From contig NC_135555.1 in NCBI RefSeq assembly GCF_964340395.1, positions 120,001-182,000 of the forward strand: DNA of 62,000 nucleotides, read 5' to 3'. The position numbers and the translations under genes were made by a program. The DNA comes from Glandiceps talaboti (lineage: Eukaryota > Hemichordata > Enteropneusta > Spengelidae). The notes beneath the pieces were generated by a model that saw only the letters and a program-made list of their open reading frames with translations, did no database searches and was not told where the DNA came from. Positions 1 through 14,200 of this stretch are shown here, piece after piece (position 1 is the first letter of the stretch; each line of letters begins with the position of its first letter).

Positions 1-1740
1 GATTACTTGATTAACATGTACAGAGGATATTAGCCAGTTTCAACGACAGAGTCACCCACTTATTATTTTCATTATATTTGATCGCATGGTTCACTGTATA
101 TATCATTTACCGTCATACGCATTGGTGTCAGTGCCAGCTAGAGCCTTGGAACACTCCGTGCCTGTCTCCAACAAATGGACGATCGACCGTTTAGCCTTCA
201 TATCAAAAGTTGGTGATAAAAGTGACCATGATTATCCTGAAAAATAAATAGAAATAAAGATAACATGCTTGATCACTCATCTTCTGTTAATGAACGTCAA
301 GGATTAATATCAATATAACAATGATAAATTTAACATCTGGATGTGACAGCTATGATGAAACTTCGTCACACCATGCACTACAGACTGTCTGTGGTCACAT
401 ATGCACATGCCTCACTCTGTTGGGTTTGGCCTACTGCACAACAGTGTTGCACACTCGACACTGTAAGACAGTACCAGTACCTAAATTACCAAGGCAACGT
501 TTATTTTCACTCTTTGTATGTTTTTTCTTCATATTTATGTCAGCTTGAGAGTCACGCATGCAATGTTGAATTGCGACAAATTTATCACTATGGCATTTGA
601 CACGTTACCAGTCACTTTGGTGCTCTGCAAATAACTAAGTAAACATAGACTCGCAAACGGTACACTCTGAATTCGTGCACTAGCCGATAAGCCTATGCGA
701 CGATCATGTTCAAAGAAAGCAAGCGTTCGACCTTGTCCGCTAGTTTAGAATTAGTGTGAAATTTTTGAACAGCAATTGGAAAGTGGAAACGTCTGAATTT
801 CTTTAAACTTTATTGGAGAAGTCTGTAGTAAAGCATGTCGGTCGGTCGTCTGTAAACAACATTGTGTAAATATTAAATCTAGACTACAATGTCAATCAAA
901 CAGGTGCGGGCGTGACTCGTAGATTGTAAATCAGTGCTGACGTCATTGGGTGAAAGGTTAGAGCTAGGTTGTGTCAAACACGATGCCCATAAAACTGGAA
1001 CTTGAGGTGTGAAAGGTATGAGACGTGTACTTTACATGGTCGGCATCTTTAATACCACTATTTTTTTATGGATGTTCCAACTTCGCTTGTGAGTAGTTAT
1101 ACCAGAAATACTGTGGTGAGTACGCACGCTCAAGTCTGTGCCTTCCGAAATGTAGTGAATTTTGTAACTGAAGGCTAGTCTGTATGAATTAGTTACCGGT
1201 TCATTCACTTTCGACAGTCACTGGCGTACTGCTTATATGTGGAATTATCAGTCAACAGTAAATACGATCTCGAAGCCAGAGTCGACTGTAAATTGAATAA
1301 GTATTTCGAAATTTACAGTTTGATCGGCTCTAAATCCATATTCGGTGGCTCGAAAAAAACTTTCGTTTACAAGAGCAGCAAAATTGGCGCCTAAAATTTG
1401 TAGCAGACAACGCTTCGCTCACTTTAAATTATGAACATTAATCAGAGCACGCATAATAAGCCTACATTTGATCATGGGTGTTGTCGTAAAGCGAACACTG
1501 AACAGCCGTGTCAAGGATTCGTTAATGATTAAACTTACTTTGATATTGTTTCGATATGCCATCTGAGTCCTAATATAGCTCCTTGCTATTTCGCACAATC
1601 ATACATATATGTTATGTTACGGACACAATTTCTATATGAAATAACTGTCGCTATGTTACATATCTATATTTAGCCTATAGTATTAAGAAATTTTCAAATT
1701 TACTGATGGAAATTCATTCATGTTTGACCTACTTTATTTG
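1..1740. other. No gene seen; CpG-containing stretch at about 640-1500
   Basis: I find no convincing coding exon here. From about 640 to 1500 the sequence has more CG dinucleotides than most of the window. It contains a perfect CRE-type palindrome TGACGTCA at 938-945, followed at once by a reversed CCAAT box (ATTGG). This could be a promoter or 5' exon area of an unseen gene, or of gene 1 with a long first intron. That is only inference: no splice donor or start codon with a supported downstream partner was found. Confidence 0.3.
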
Positions 1741-1895
1741 TCATTAATTAAATAAAAAAGCTAGTTGATTGGAATAGTTGATATCAAAAGAGTAAATGGG
1801 GAAATTATACCTTGCAAACCCAGGTTTTTATATCAGGAAACAGTGGGAGACAAAATATTAGTTGTAGACAATAATGTAGCAAGCACAACTGAATT

Positions 1896-2280
1896 TATAA
1901 GGTTCAGTAGTGTTTATGTTATGGCATGGTGTGATGTCTGTCTGTCTGTCTGTCTCTGTCTGTCTGTCTATCTATCTGTCTGTTTGTTTGTTTGTCTGTC
2001 TGTCTGTCTGTCTGTTTGTTTGTTTGTTTGTTTGTTTGTGTCTGTGTCTGTGTGTGAACAAATTAAAGTAAAAAACCGCTAGGCTGATTGTTTTGATATT
2101 TGGTGGAGATGTTGCTTATATGTTCGAACTAGTAATGTCATCTTGTTGATTTGTTGAAGTCAAATTGATCCGGCATGTGATATGCAAATTAGGTCATACA
2201 AAAATGTGACTTTTGGTAAAAAATTGTAAGTTCAAAATCTACTGGGCACATTGACCTGAGTCCAAGTGCAAGTTATATAG
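1896..2280 (+). repeat. Family A interspersed repeat, partial copy with TCTG/TTTG tract
   Basis: The copy begins with a GTTCAGTAGTG-type segment. A (TCTG)n/(TTTG)n microsatellite follows at about 1936-2055. The family A body then begins (no-match-to-protein text of the type AAAAACCGCTAGGCTGATTG, then a TTTGATATTTGGTGG segment). The same order recurs at 2284, 10658, 16170, 20714, 34324 and 50205. It is probably a non-autonomous mobile element; I see no coding capacity. Confidence 0.6.
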
Positions 2281-2283
2281 TTT

Positions 2284-3497
<1,214 letters not shown>

Positions 3498-3970
3498 CGT
3501 TTTTAGCACAGCTGAACTATATTCATTCATGCTAGGTTCAATCATATAATGCTCATGATGCTACAGCCATGACAGAATATCTTGTCCATCTGCTTGCCTA
3601 TCTGTGAGTGACTTAAAAAAAAAAAACCACTGGCAAGATTATTTTGATATTTGGTAGGGATGTTGATATCAGTCTCTAGTTAGGATACTATCCAAGGAAA
3701 AATATGCATATCTACCTAACAACAAGACCATGCCCATAGCAACAGCCAAATGGTGTTGCATATTGCAAAAATTACAACAGGCAAATAAATAAACATTCAA
3801 ATAAATTATGCAAATATGCCTAGCAACTAGACCATGCCCATAGCAACAGTCAAGTATGGTGCACATTGCATGGGTAACAAATATGGATTGGCGTGTGGAT
3901 AAAAACAAATTTTTCTCGAATATCAACAATTTTACAGTTGTGCTACAATACCATTGGTACTATTTTTACC
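3498..3970 (+). repeat. Family A interspersed repeat, second adjacent partial copy
   Basis: A second start segment (TTTTTAGCACAGCTGAAC) lies directly after the preceding copy. The AGCAACAGCC modules follow. The copy ends with ACAGTTGTGCTACAATACC near 3935-3955, the same 3' end as the copies at 16740, 35450, 39690 and 51395. It adjoins the start of a family C repeat. Confidence 0.6.
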
Positions 3971-4173
3971 TCCCATAAGGGAAGGTTATGTTATGCTTCT
4001 CTGTGTGTGTGTGTGTGGTGGGGGGGGGGGGGGGTTGTCTTTCGACACTATATACCAAAAACCACTAATGAAACTTACTACACATCTTCCATATGGTAAT
4101 GGAAAGAACTGATTAGATTTTGGTAAATATCCCATGTACAGTAATAAGTCATTTGCATAATTAATAGTTTAGT

Positions 4174-4680
4174 TTTTAAAAAAATCAGACCATGTAACAC
4201 TTGCCAGAAATTCTCTAAATTGGCCAACTATTCAGGAAAGACACGATCAACACTTCAAAAATATTGTCAGTAAATGTATAAGCAAAAAAGTACCACTCTA
4301 TTTATCTGATCTTGTCACCAAAAACTCAACAATACACCAATACAATACTCGGACCAAATACCACATTCCAAAGGCACACAGTCGTTCTTTCAAATACCGC
4401 TCATGTATTTCCGCAAATACGACTACTTAGTAAACACTTAGTTTTTAATGTCTTAAACCGTTTTTAACTTCATAATTCTAGCATCTCTCGTGTTTTACTT
4501 TTTATAACTTTTATTTTATCTTTGTACTCTGCCCTGTAAATTTTGTTACTCTCCCATATTTTTAAATTATGTGTCTTTGTATTTTAACGTATGTTTTGTA
4601 TTTTTATATTCAATGCATGAAAATCCATTTATGGATGCATTGACCTAGAGTAATAAATCAAATCAAATCAAATCAAATCA
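4174..4680 (+). mobile_element. 5'-truncated LINE 3' end (CR1/L2-like) with (AAATC)n tail
   Basis: An open frame runs from 4186 to the TAG at 4428-4430. It reads like the C-terminal end of a LINE ORF2, with the typical signature SLNWPTIQERR-like text, then YLSDL, then HQYNTR. An AT-rich 3' UTR follows and the element ends in a simple (AATCA)n tail at about 4655-4680. The hexamer TTTAGT occurs just before (4168-4173) and just after (4681-4686) the element, consistent with a short target-site duplication. The element is dead on arrival: only the 3' end is present. The clade is uncertain. Confidence 0.75.
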
Positions 4681-4859
4681 TTTAGTAATTAGGAACGCAC
4701 ACTTCACATTCAATGTAATTTAGTACATATGTTAACATGGCAAAGTGCATGTCACGGGTATAAAATTTGTTGATATAGCTTACAGTATTAATGAATAATT
4801 TGCATAATTAATGATTTTCACCTTCCATGAGGGAGTTATGTCATGCTTTTGTTTGTCTG

Positions 4860-4863
4860 TGTA

Positions 4864-4910
<47 letters not shown>

Positions 4911-4912
4911 AT
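4860..4912 (+). repeat. (GT)n microsatellite
   Basis: About 50 bp of pure GT repeats after the start segment of a family C copy. Confidence 0.9.
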
Positions 4913-6334
4913 CATGTGTGTCTGTGGACATGATATCTCAAAACCTACATCATTGATTCTGATGAAACTAACTTGCTACACAGCTTCCATATGCTAATGG
5001 CAAGAACTTTGGCAAACATCCAATGAACATTAATTAGTCATTTGCATAATTAATGGTTTATAGTAATTAGGCTATATCTTTCGAATGCATGCAAATTCAA
5101 TATAATTTAGGACATATGTTTAACCCTAGCAAAACGCATATGTCCTATAAAGTTTGTTGATTTAGCTTAAAGCTTTTAAGTTTTATGATTGTCAGTAATT
5201 AGGCTATATAAGAATACATGCTTCAATTTCAATGTAGTATATAAGTTAACCATAACAAAGCACATGTCATATATGTCATAAGTTTGTTGGTATAGCTTAT
5301 AGTCTTAATGAATAATTTTCATAATGAATGACTCGGTAATTAGGCTTTATCTTAAGAATGTAAATTTCATATAACTTGGTACATACATCAACCCTAATAA
5401 TGCGCACCTGTTCTTTGAAGCTTGTTGATAGCTTTTACTTTTAATGAGTAATTTGGATAATTAATGATTTTCAGCAATTACGCTATATCCTGAGAATGCA
5501 CAGTTCAAATTCCATATAATTTGGCACATACATCGACTGTAACAAAGCACACATAAATATTAAAGCCTCTTGGCATAGGTTTTTAGTTTTAATGAGTAAT
5601 TTGCATAATTAATCATTTTCGGTATTAGGCTATATCTTTGGAATGTATGTTTCAATTTTCATATAATTTGGCACATACATCAACCATGACAAAGCACACA
5701 TATCCTCTTCAGCATGTTCATATAGTTTTTAACTGTAATAACTAATTTGCATAATTAATTATCTTCAGTAATTAGGCTATTTTTTAAGAATGCAAAATTC
5801 AAATTTCACTTAACTTGGTACCTCCATCAACCATAACAAATCATACTTGTTTGATGTAGTTTATGTAGTATTTAATTGTGATATATCACAATAATCATGA
5901 GGCAATATCATTTGAATACATCAAATTTCATATAGTTTCATATAATTGATTTTCTAATTAAGTGGTTCATCATGTATGATTGCTATATTTTAGAATTTTG
6001 CATTAATTTACAACAATGTGTGTAGGCCCTAAAATCTATGGTTTTGTCCTTACTGGAGGCATTCAGTTTAAGTCTGGTTACTTTAGCTGTGCTGTCAGCA
6101 CTGTCCATCCATCGTTCAACTTTTTCTAATAAGTAATATCACCATCTCTGAAATCAACTGAGGATTGATAGAGTCTTTTCTGTTTTAGCTTTGGTATTTT
6201 GTGTCAAAGATGGTATTTTTTACTCTTTCTCCGAAACTGGTGGTCAGAATGCTTTGATATGTTTTGATATGGCGTGAATGTGCCTTGGGGATAGTCATAT
6301 AAAGTTTCATTTCTATTAGGAGATTTAGATTATT

Positions 6335-7340
6335 TTCAGTCACCTGAAGGGGGACTATTACAATGGGCTCTATCTATCCATAACACATCATTTCTCAGAC
6401 ATGCAACATCAGATTTCTTTTGAACCTGACCTAAAGGTGACATATCATATGGACAATGCATGTCACTTGTCACATAATTGTAGTTAAAAATCAATATTTA
6501 CTATAATACATAATACGTATTCAAATGTCTACCCAAGTATTAACAGATTCAAGCTATCTTATAAGACCTTTGATCCTGACCTTGACCTTCAGTCTCAATT
6601 ATCACAATCAAACCAATTCTTGCCTATCACAGACACTTTGTAGTGTTTGTATATTGCCAATTTCTTTAAAATGATGTTTACAAGTAATATTGAAGAAAGG
6701 TGCTATACACAAGCATTATTTTTGGTGCTCATATTACTTTTACTTTAAATGGCAGCCATATTTTTAGTAAGTAATCAGAATATTGCTGCATAACTCAAAA
6801 ACTTTAATACATCGACACCCCATTCAAGTTTCTAACCCCATCATCAAATGCAAGCTTTTTTGTAAGACAGTGACCTTTGACCTTGATCTGCAGGATAGAC
6901 CATCAAAATTAAGCCATTACTTGCATATTGCAGACACTTTGTAGCAACTGTGTATGGCTAATGACTATGGGTAATACAGAACAAGATAAACATTTACAAA
7001 TTACATGCACTGCTTTTGGTGCTCATATCACTTTTTACTCAATGGCAGCCATATCTGAAGTGACCAATCATGATTTACTACAGAACTCAAAGATGTTAAT
7101 ACATACAGACTACATTCAAGTGTCTACCACCATATTGCCAGGTGTAAACTTTCTTATGAGACAATGACCTTTGGAAATTGCCGTAGAGGGGACCTTAACC
7201 TTGATCTTCAGGTTATCAAAATTCAGATTTGTGAGTAAATGTTCGGATTTGTTCACCAATTTCTTTAAGTCATGTCTCCTTTCAGTCACTTAGAAGTAAA
7301 GTATTGAGGGGTATGTGCCTTCTACGAAGACTTGTAAAAA
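6335..7340 (+). repeat. Family B interspersed repeat (TGACCT-rich)
   Basis: The copy starts near AAGGGGGACTATTACAATGG and contains repeated GGCAGCCATAT segments. Several TGACCT motifs are present, including a perfect direct repeat with 1-bp spacing (TGACCTTTGACCT at 6871-6883) and a DR0 (TGACCTTGACCT near 6590). It ends near TTCTACGAAGACTTGT; the same ending recurs at 11190. Related copies lie at 9950, 21765, 26615, 27640, 30975 and 57560. The stretch between 5940 and 6335 holds nothing I can name. Confidence 0.6.
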
Positions 7341-7489
7341 ATCAAATACAGCATACTTTGCTGATGCCCTAAGTCAAAGTATATTATGAGTATTAGTAGG
7401 CATACTGACACCAATCAAAGGTAGTTGGTGTTCTTGAAGTGTGTTGTAGATGTAGAACAAAGGCAATAGAATGGCACACACACACACAA

Positions 7490-8352
7490 ATAGACTGTCG
7501 ACAGTTTTGCTACGTTTCATCTAAAACAAAGTCGTTGCCTCACTCCATAGCACCGAATACTAATGCGTACTGATAGGAAACTGAGTGCCGTAGGCACGAA
7601 CGACTGTCATAGCATGCTGTGTTGCCCTTTCTATTACTTATTCATGATGTTACGTCATGGAATTGGGCTTTACTCTATTGTATGATTTGAATACATTTCA
7701 ATGTAAGGTCACGCAACAATCAACACATATACACATACACTGCAGTGCAAATTTGACCTCGTAAATGTGTTTTGATGGTCATAAACAACTTAAGTAATTT
7801 ACCTTTCCTATCTTTCTTTTTAAAGCTTGAAACCGAGCATTTTTTTAACATTTGTAAATGACGTCGTTGGACGACCTCAACGCCCAACACAGCAATTTCA
7901 TTGTCATGCTCACTAGTCTATGGTGCCACATACAGTCTACTTGCTAGCTGCGAGTTGAAGGAGCTCAAACGGCCCCAACTCATGGACTGTTATCATGCAT
8001 ATAATTTTTCTTCTCTGAAAGTCTTTCAAGTGTGAGTATCCAAGTTACTCCAATGCGTCTCGATATGTTAACTCGCTTGGTGACTCAGGTGACACCATGT
8101 TGATTTTGATTGACAAGCTTTGAGAACTATTATGACCCCAATGTCAAACATTTTACCGTACAAATTTTCTTACTGTTATCATGTGAGGGCACGGCAAGGA
8201 ATAACAGTCACTTGTGCCTCCAGCACTCACTGTGATGTTGCTAAATATTCAGTACGCCGTTATAGTATTGCTCCAGATCGGAGCGAGGCGACGACTTTAG
8301 TTTTAGATAAAACGTAGCAAAAAAGGCACGAACGACTGTCGACAGTCTAACA
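7490..8352. mobile_element. Candidate non-autonomous TIR DNA element
   Basis: The left end (7492-7548) and right end (about 8281-8350) are inverted copies over about 55-65 bp. Shared blocks are GACTGTCGACAGT, TTTGCTACGTTT, ATCTAAAAC and AAAGTCG. The right arm has a roughly 15-bp extra segment (GGCACGAACGACTGTC-like). That same segment also occurs inside the left part at 7592. Each outermost end carries the perfect palindrome ACTGTCGACAGT. CA repeats abut both ends (7480 and 8350). No transposase frame is present in the roughly 860-bp interior. Confidence 0.5.
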
Positions 8353-9940
8353 CACACACACACACACACACAGTGTACCTGGTTTATTGCCAGTATGTTG
8401 TAAAAGTGTCTTGATACACCTGCTAGATTAGACTGTAATGACGTCATCAGTTGGGCTTATCAGCCTGCCCTAAGATGTAATCCACATAATGATAAATGAT
8501 TTGATGACCATAACTATGTACACAAACACACATGGTGATAGCAGTGCCATGCCATTTATTACAGGCCTAAATAAATTTATCAATGGCAAAGGCAAGCCTA
8601 CACCCAATTTTTTCAACAATTTGGAAATCTTCACCAAAAATTGTCTTTACCCCTTTTTGTTTTGGGCAAACAGAACACCATTATTGTAAGATATATTACA
8701 GTTTAAGAAAAGTTGAAAACTGAATTCATGAAGCCTTACACTGCTGATGATACAACCATATTTTGATGCCTTTAATCATGTCATTTATGCACAAATTTTG
8801 GTATAAATTCAGAAATATTTAAGGCTGTTTGTATGAGTCATTTGTAAATTAAAGCCTGGCCAGATGCCATTGATTCTCTCCTTTATTGAAGCTAGCATCC
8901 AGAAAACTTGTGAAATCAAATTCAAAATCCCTATTCACCTGGATTCTGGGTTAACTAAGTTAGTAAGGATGACTTACTAATTAGCTAAGACTCAAAGTAA
9001 CAAAGGAGAAAGACTTGAAAAAAAAAATTGTATATTTATGGATGATATAATATGGTACAATTCTAATTCTGCAATTGGAATTAATAAGTGTACATTCAAT
9101 AAACAGGTGGATAAAAATAAATCAAATTTAATTCTTACAGTTGAGTAAATCAGAGACAGAAAGTTTAACTTTTTCTTCAATGGTTTGTTGATATTTTGAC
9201 TCATTGTCCTATTGATTGTGCTAATTTTTCAAAGTATTCAGATCAAAATATAAAGAATTGAAGGCTATTGGGGTGAGGTATGATGAGGTATTGGTGCCAT
9301 ATGTTGGTTTGTTGAGTCAGTAGGTAGGTAGATATAATGTAATGAATTAATTTTAGATGTTATATTTGATTGTCCTATCAACCTAGGAATTAGTTAATCA
9401 TCAGAAGTATTTCACTAGATACTCAAGGTGGCTTAATAGATTGAGAATGATGATTCAGCAGTCTTCAAAATAATAAATATTATTGTTTCTGATTTAGTTA
9501 TTTTTGACCAATTGGTAAAATTACAATAATGTCTTCACAAGATGTTTTCCCCTCAGGCACTTGTTTCCCGAGATACCTACCATACTGTTTCTATCACAAT
9601 ACAATAAAATGTTGATAATATCGATAATATTTAGCCAACTATATAAAAGGGGTAAAATTATACTTGTTTCTGTGATTGCACAAGTTCACTCACCACGAAA
9701 TAAGAGACAAGGTTTGCAACAGAACACCATTACCGTACGGCAACATGAACTTTCAACCGGCCGTTTTACTCAACAAACATTACGAAAATATTACCTTCCA
9801 TCACTTCCTAGTTCCGAAATTTAATAATCTTAGGATAAGTCATGCCATTGTTACAATTGGACCATGCCTACCAAAAGATATCAACCGATTTCTGACGCCA
9901 TTTTCATATTTGATTTTTGCCAATTTCTTTTAAATTAAGT
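8353..9940. other. No gene or clear repeat seen
   Basis: AT-rich sequence without a recognisable protein. A CRE palindrome TGACGTCA lies at 8439-8446. The open frames present are short, with no conserved motif that I recognise. Confidence 0.4.
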
Positions 9941-9949
9941 CCACAGGTA

Positions 9950-10350
9950 ATACAGGATATGCACAAGGACTGCTTTTAGTGGCCATATTTGGAGTAAGAA
10001 ATTAATATAACTGCATAACTCAAAAACTTCACTACAAAGAAAGCCCATTCAAGTGTCTAACCCCATGTAATCACATGCAAACTTTCTTGTTCTTGTAAAA
10101 AAATGATATTTGACCTGAACTTTGACCTTCTGGATCATTATCAAAATCAAGCTTTTTCTTGTATATTGCAGACAGTGTATAACATTTACTTAACTAATTT
10201 CTTTCAGGGTAATGCACAACAAGATAAGATTAGATATATATAATTGCATGCATTACTTTTGGCTCACATAACTTATAACTCAATGGTGGCCATATTTGCA
10301 GTGAGCTGCATCATGATTTACTGCCAATATGATTAAATCCATATTGTACA
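9950..10350 (+). repeat. Family B interspersed repeat, partial copy
   Basis: It shares the segments CTCAAAAACTT, CATTCAAGTGTCTAACCCC and TTTGACCTTC with the copy at 6335-7340, in the same order. Confidence 0.55.
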
Positions 10351-10657
10351 GTTCATGATTTCTTTTTGGCTGTCATATTTACTGTTGTTTGTCCTTTTGT
10401 GAGCACTCGTTAAATACATCTGACACAACAATGAATGAGAATTAACGCACAATGCGCAGAAACATACTGGTACAGTACTTTAGAGTGCTCTGTTCGAAAA
10501 GAGCACAAGCACAGCTAGAGTGCAGACAGTGATGTTGTCGTTATTGTTTGGTGGTTCTCTATCTTTCAATTTCGAACGTTGAGTGTATATATTTTAAGAC
10601 GGACTCTGCATGATTGGTTATACTTGTAAGTACAAGTTAATTCTTGCATGGCACACT

Positions 10658-10719
10658 TTTTAGCACAACTGAACTGAGGTTCAGGGTGCTATATGCATCG
10701 TCTTGTCTGTGTGAATGTA

Positions 10720-10781
<62 letters not shown>

Positions 10782-10930
10782 GTGAGAAACCACTGGATCG
10801 ATTTATTTCAGATTGGGTTGGGACATTGCAGATGGTGCAGGGTATAGATGAAAAATTGTGATGAAAGCAATCCAATCAGTGGTTTTCAAGTTTTGTCCAA
10901 AAGAGTGATTTTCTTTCAAAATAGGTAATT
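10658..10930 (+). repeat. Family A interspersed repeat, 5' fragment with (GT)n
   Basis: The hairpin start (TAGCACAACTGAACTGAGG then TTCAG) is followed by a GT tract at about 10720-10778 and the first part of the family body. The rest of the element is absent. Confidence 0.65.
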
Positions 10931-13890
10931 TTTTACAATGAACCTCTATGAGATATGCTTATATCATGTTACATAATCACTTGGCTAAAGTTCATGGGAT
11001 GTTCCATTAGCCTGTAGGGGTGTTTTGTTGTTTGCGGTGTGTTTCTCACACTGTATGTGTATGTCAGACATTGGATTTCAGTTGTGCACATTAGCAGTAT
11101 TTTTAGTATTTATTTGTTGACACTAATTTCTTTAAAATCATGTCACCATTCAGTCACATAGAAGTTAAGTATTTGAGGGGAAGTTTGTCTTCTACAAAGA
11201 CTTGTTGTATTATGGTTATGGCAATTTTGAACAGTAATATGACACATGTTAGGTTTGTGTCATGTAAAAACACATATGAAATAGTAATTATTATGCTTGA
11301 AAATGTTTTCACACAAATAAAGGAGAATAACAGGTTATAAAGTAACCAAGGACAAGTGATTGAACATTCCGTAAATTATGATATACAACTTGTCTTTGTT
11401 ATAGTAAGTACAATTTACATCTAGGGGGAAATCTACTCAGGTATTTTCCAGATTTTAGCAGGACTCCCTACCATTATTTTTCAGGTTTTGAATTTATGAA
11501 TCTACCTAATTCCATAGTCATTTTACCTTAGGGTTCCCAACCAGTGTTTTAGATATGGAGATATTAAGTGTATAGAAATCTATCAGTGTGCAACTTCCTT
11601 GTTCGTTTTACTGATATTCCTTACAATTGTATTTGAGTAGCAATAAATAAGTTTAAGTAAATCTACCACTGTAAGTAGTCCTACAAACTTGTGATGAGAA
11701 AGATTTCATTTATGTATCAGTATGTTATACTTGAATGTCTGAAATCTTATCAAGAATCACAAGTCTGATGCAAGTCAAAAAATTGGACTTTGCCCCAATA
11801 CAAAGAAAGTAAATTAGGACAGACTGTAAGTGCCCATGGATCTGGAAATCAACCTAGATGTTTGTCCTGGATAGTACAATATAGCATAGTCTTGTTCCAA
11901 TACAATCCTTGTTACAGTTTACACTATGTTTATTGTCACATATCACATCTAGTCAGTGTCGTTAATACCCTAGCACAGAAATCTGTGCTACCCCTGACAG
12001 TGTTCATATAAATGTAATGATGTTATCGCGTCCCACATGATTTTAGTTTCAGCAGACTGGAGGTGGAGTTTGGTTGGACATTTGCATATCAGTCCTAGAA
12101 AGGCCAATAGCTGTACCAAATGAATATTAATTAGCAATTGTCTTAATTACGAGAGTTGTCAATTTGTAAATTAATGGACAATTGTACCACTGACATGTGC
12201 CATTTACGCTTTGTTTAGCCATATTTAATGGCTAGAGTTACGACATTGACTAGATGTGATGTGTGAAGATAAACATAACACGGAACGTATTGGGACTAGA
12301 CTAAGGAGCGCATTATGTGACATTTTCCTTATCAAAAGCAGGCACTGTTGCAAGTCATGACTACATACCAGGGTTAAGTCTGGTTCCTATATTGTGTTGT
12401 TACGATTTACGCCTCCACTCATACTGATTGGATGAACAACTTTTTGTGCTGATTGAGGGACTTTGACCAGACAATGTGGTTTAGTTAGAAACCTAGTTGC
12501 CATCCAGACTAACCAGGGTTATACAGCAAACATTAAAGTAAGCATGATTTAGGAGACAAGACTAGTATTGGAATCCTTTGATATCTCTGACAAATCCCAT
12601 GCTAAATTACACATTTCTATATGTGATGTTTGCCAGTCAGAAAGTCAAAATGTGCCACCTCAATTTGACTGATTTCCACCAATCATGCTCTGGGCGTTCA
12701 GTCCCAGTCACTAGATTCTGTGACTAGATTCTATCATGTCAACCAATAACATCACATTTATAGTCCAATCATGTGACATCCATGTCACTGACAGCTATTT
12801 GTATGTAAATAATCTGTCTGTCACTAGTTATTACTATAGTCACTGATAGTATCAAGGTGAAAGGTTTGTCAGTCCAGGGTGTATATGAACCCTATGAGCA
12901 TGACTGTCACACATACACACAAACACAGGTTAGCCTAGATTATGTACAGCTGTATCAAACATATATAATAAATAAAGATTTATGTAGTAATTCATAGTAT
13001 CGAAATGACCATTAAAGATATTATGTATCTGATTCGCTGTTAATAATTAATGCATTATGTAGATAATTTAGCTTTAAAGTTTTATAGATCTTGAAGTCAA
13101 TATGTTTCTCAAAAAAAAACTTGCTTGGCTTGGAAGCATCCCAAAAGATGTTGTCCTTTCAGTTGGGAATGTTATAGAATTAATGTATAGAAATTAAGTA
13201 TAACAAGTTATCATAAAATTAAATTTTAACTAGGATTCCATACCTATTTACTTATCAGTTATAATGTTATATTGTTAATCATTTAGAGACATTACACACT
13301 GGTATCTTACATATTAGTCACACTGGATATTACATGTCAGGATGTCATAAAATAAATATTTGTTTTGTTTCATTTCTTGTATTTCACAATTTTGTATCAC
13401 TAGTTCTCTCTTTTTATTGCAAAAATCATTAGTTCCTTGTCATGAGGAATATCTCCTTAAACCTTTGATATGATAACCTGGAAAAAGACAGGAAAAAATG
13501 AAAATATGCTAAAAAAAATAAGAGAAAAACCTGTAAGATGTACATTCCATGGTAAGTAGATGAGTTTGAATGGAGTTATCATTTGGAAATGCTTGTTATA
13601 TGAAATGTCCATAATGTAAAAAATACTGTAATATTTTAGTAATATTTTAGTACTTCTTGAAAGGATTGGCACGGAGACGTGACATACGGTTGAACACCAC
13701 AATTGGGAGAGTAATTTATTCACACATGCGCAGTACATACACGCATATATTACATATACTTTTAAATGATTGGAGTTAGACTTGATCCTCTTTCTCCCTA
13801 GGGGTTATTTGTTCGTACAAAACTAACTAAGTACAAGTTGGGAGAAGGAAGATTAATAGTGAATGATATGGTTGACATATCAGATAAAAA
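10931..13890. other. No gene seen upstream of gene 1
   Basis: AT-rich DNA without supported exons. A short piece at about 11090-11210 matches the 3' end of family B (7250-7335). A 5' untranslated exon of gene 1 could lie in this stretch, but I cannot pick it out. Confidence 0.35.
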
Positions 13891-13895
13891 TTTAA

Positions 13896-14200
13896 GCTGT
13901 ACTGTACTGTACTGTACTGTACTATACTGTACTGTACTGCACTGCACTGTACTTTACTTTACTTTACTGTACTTTACTGTACTGTACTGTACTGTACTGT
14001 ACTTTACTACACTGTACTGTGCTGTACTCTACTGTACTGTGGTGTACTGTACTGAACTGTACTGTGCTTTACTGAACTACTGTACTGTACTGTACTGTAT
14101 TGTACTGTACTGTACTGTACTGTACTGTATTGTACTGTTGTCAAACACTTATTTAACAAGTTAAATACTGTATTGTACTGTACACAGTGTATTGTACTGT
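13896..14200 (+). repeat. (TACTG)n pentanucleotide microsatellite
   Basis: About 300 bp built from the 5-bp unit TACTG, with TTTAC and TACAC variants. A short unique gap at about 14140-14165 precedes the last units. The length and period create spurious open frames on both strands. Confidence 0.9.

Larger units (their letters stand above)
3968..5940 (+). repeat. Family C interspersed repeat with diverged ~165-bp tandem units
   Basis: Two starts are seen (ACCTCCCATAAGGGA at 3970 and ACCTTCCATGAGGGAG at 4820), each followed by a GT or G-rich tract. A set of diverged tandem units of about 165 bp follows. Each unit carries TTTGCATAATTAATG, a TAATTAGGCTATATC segment and a TAACAAAGCACA segment. 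A LINE tail interrupts the first copy at 4174-4680. Related copies lie at 23760-24810, 45870-46530 and 52830-53790. No coding frame was seen. Confidence 0.6.

Noticed and set aside
4008-4036. Poly-G run as a functional G-quadruplex
   Set aside because: It sits at the variable GT/G tract of a repeat copy, so a simple-repeat origin is enough.
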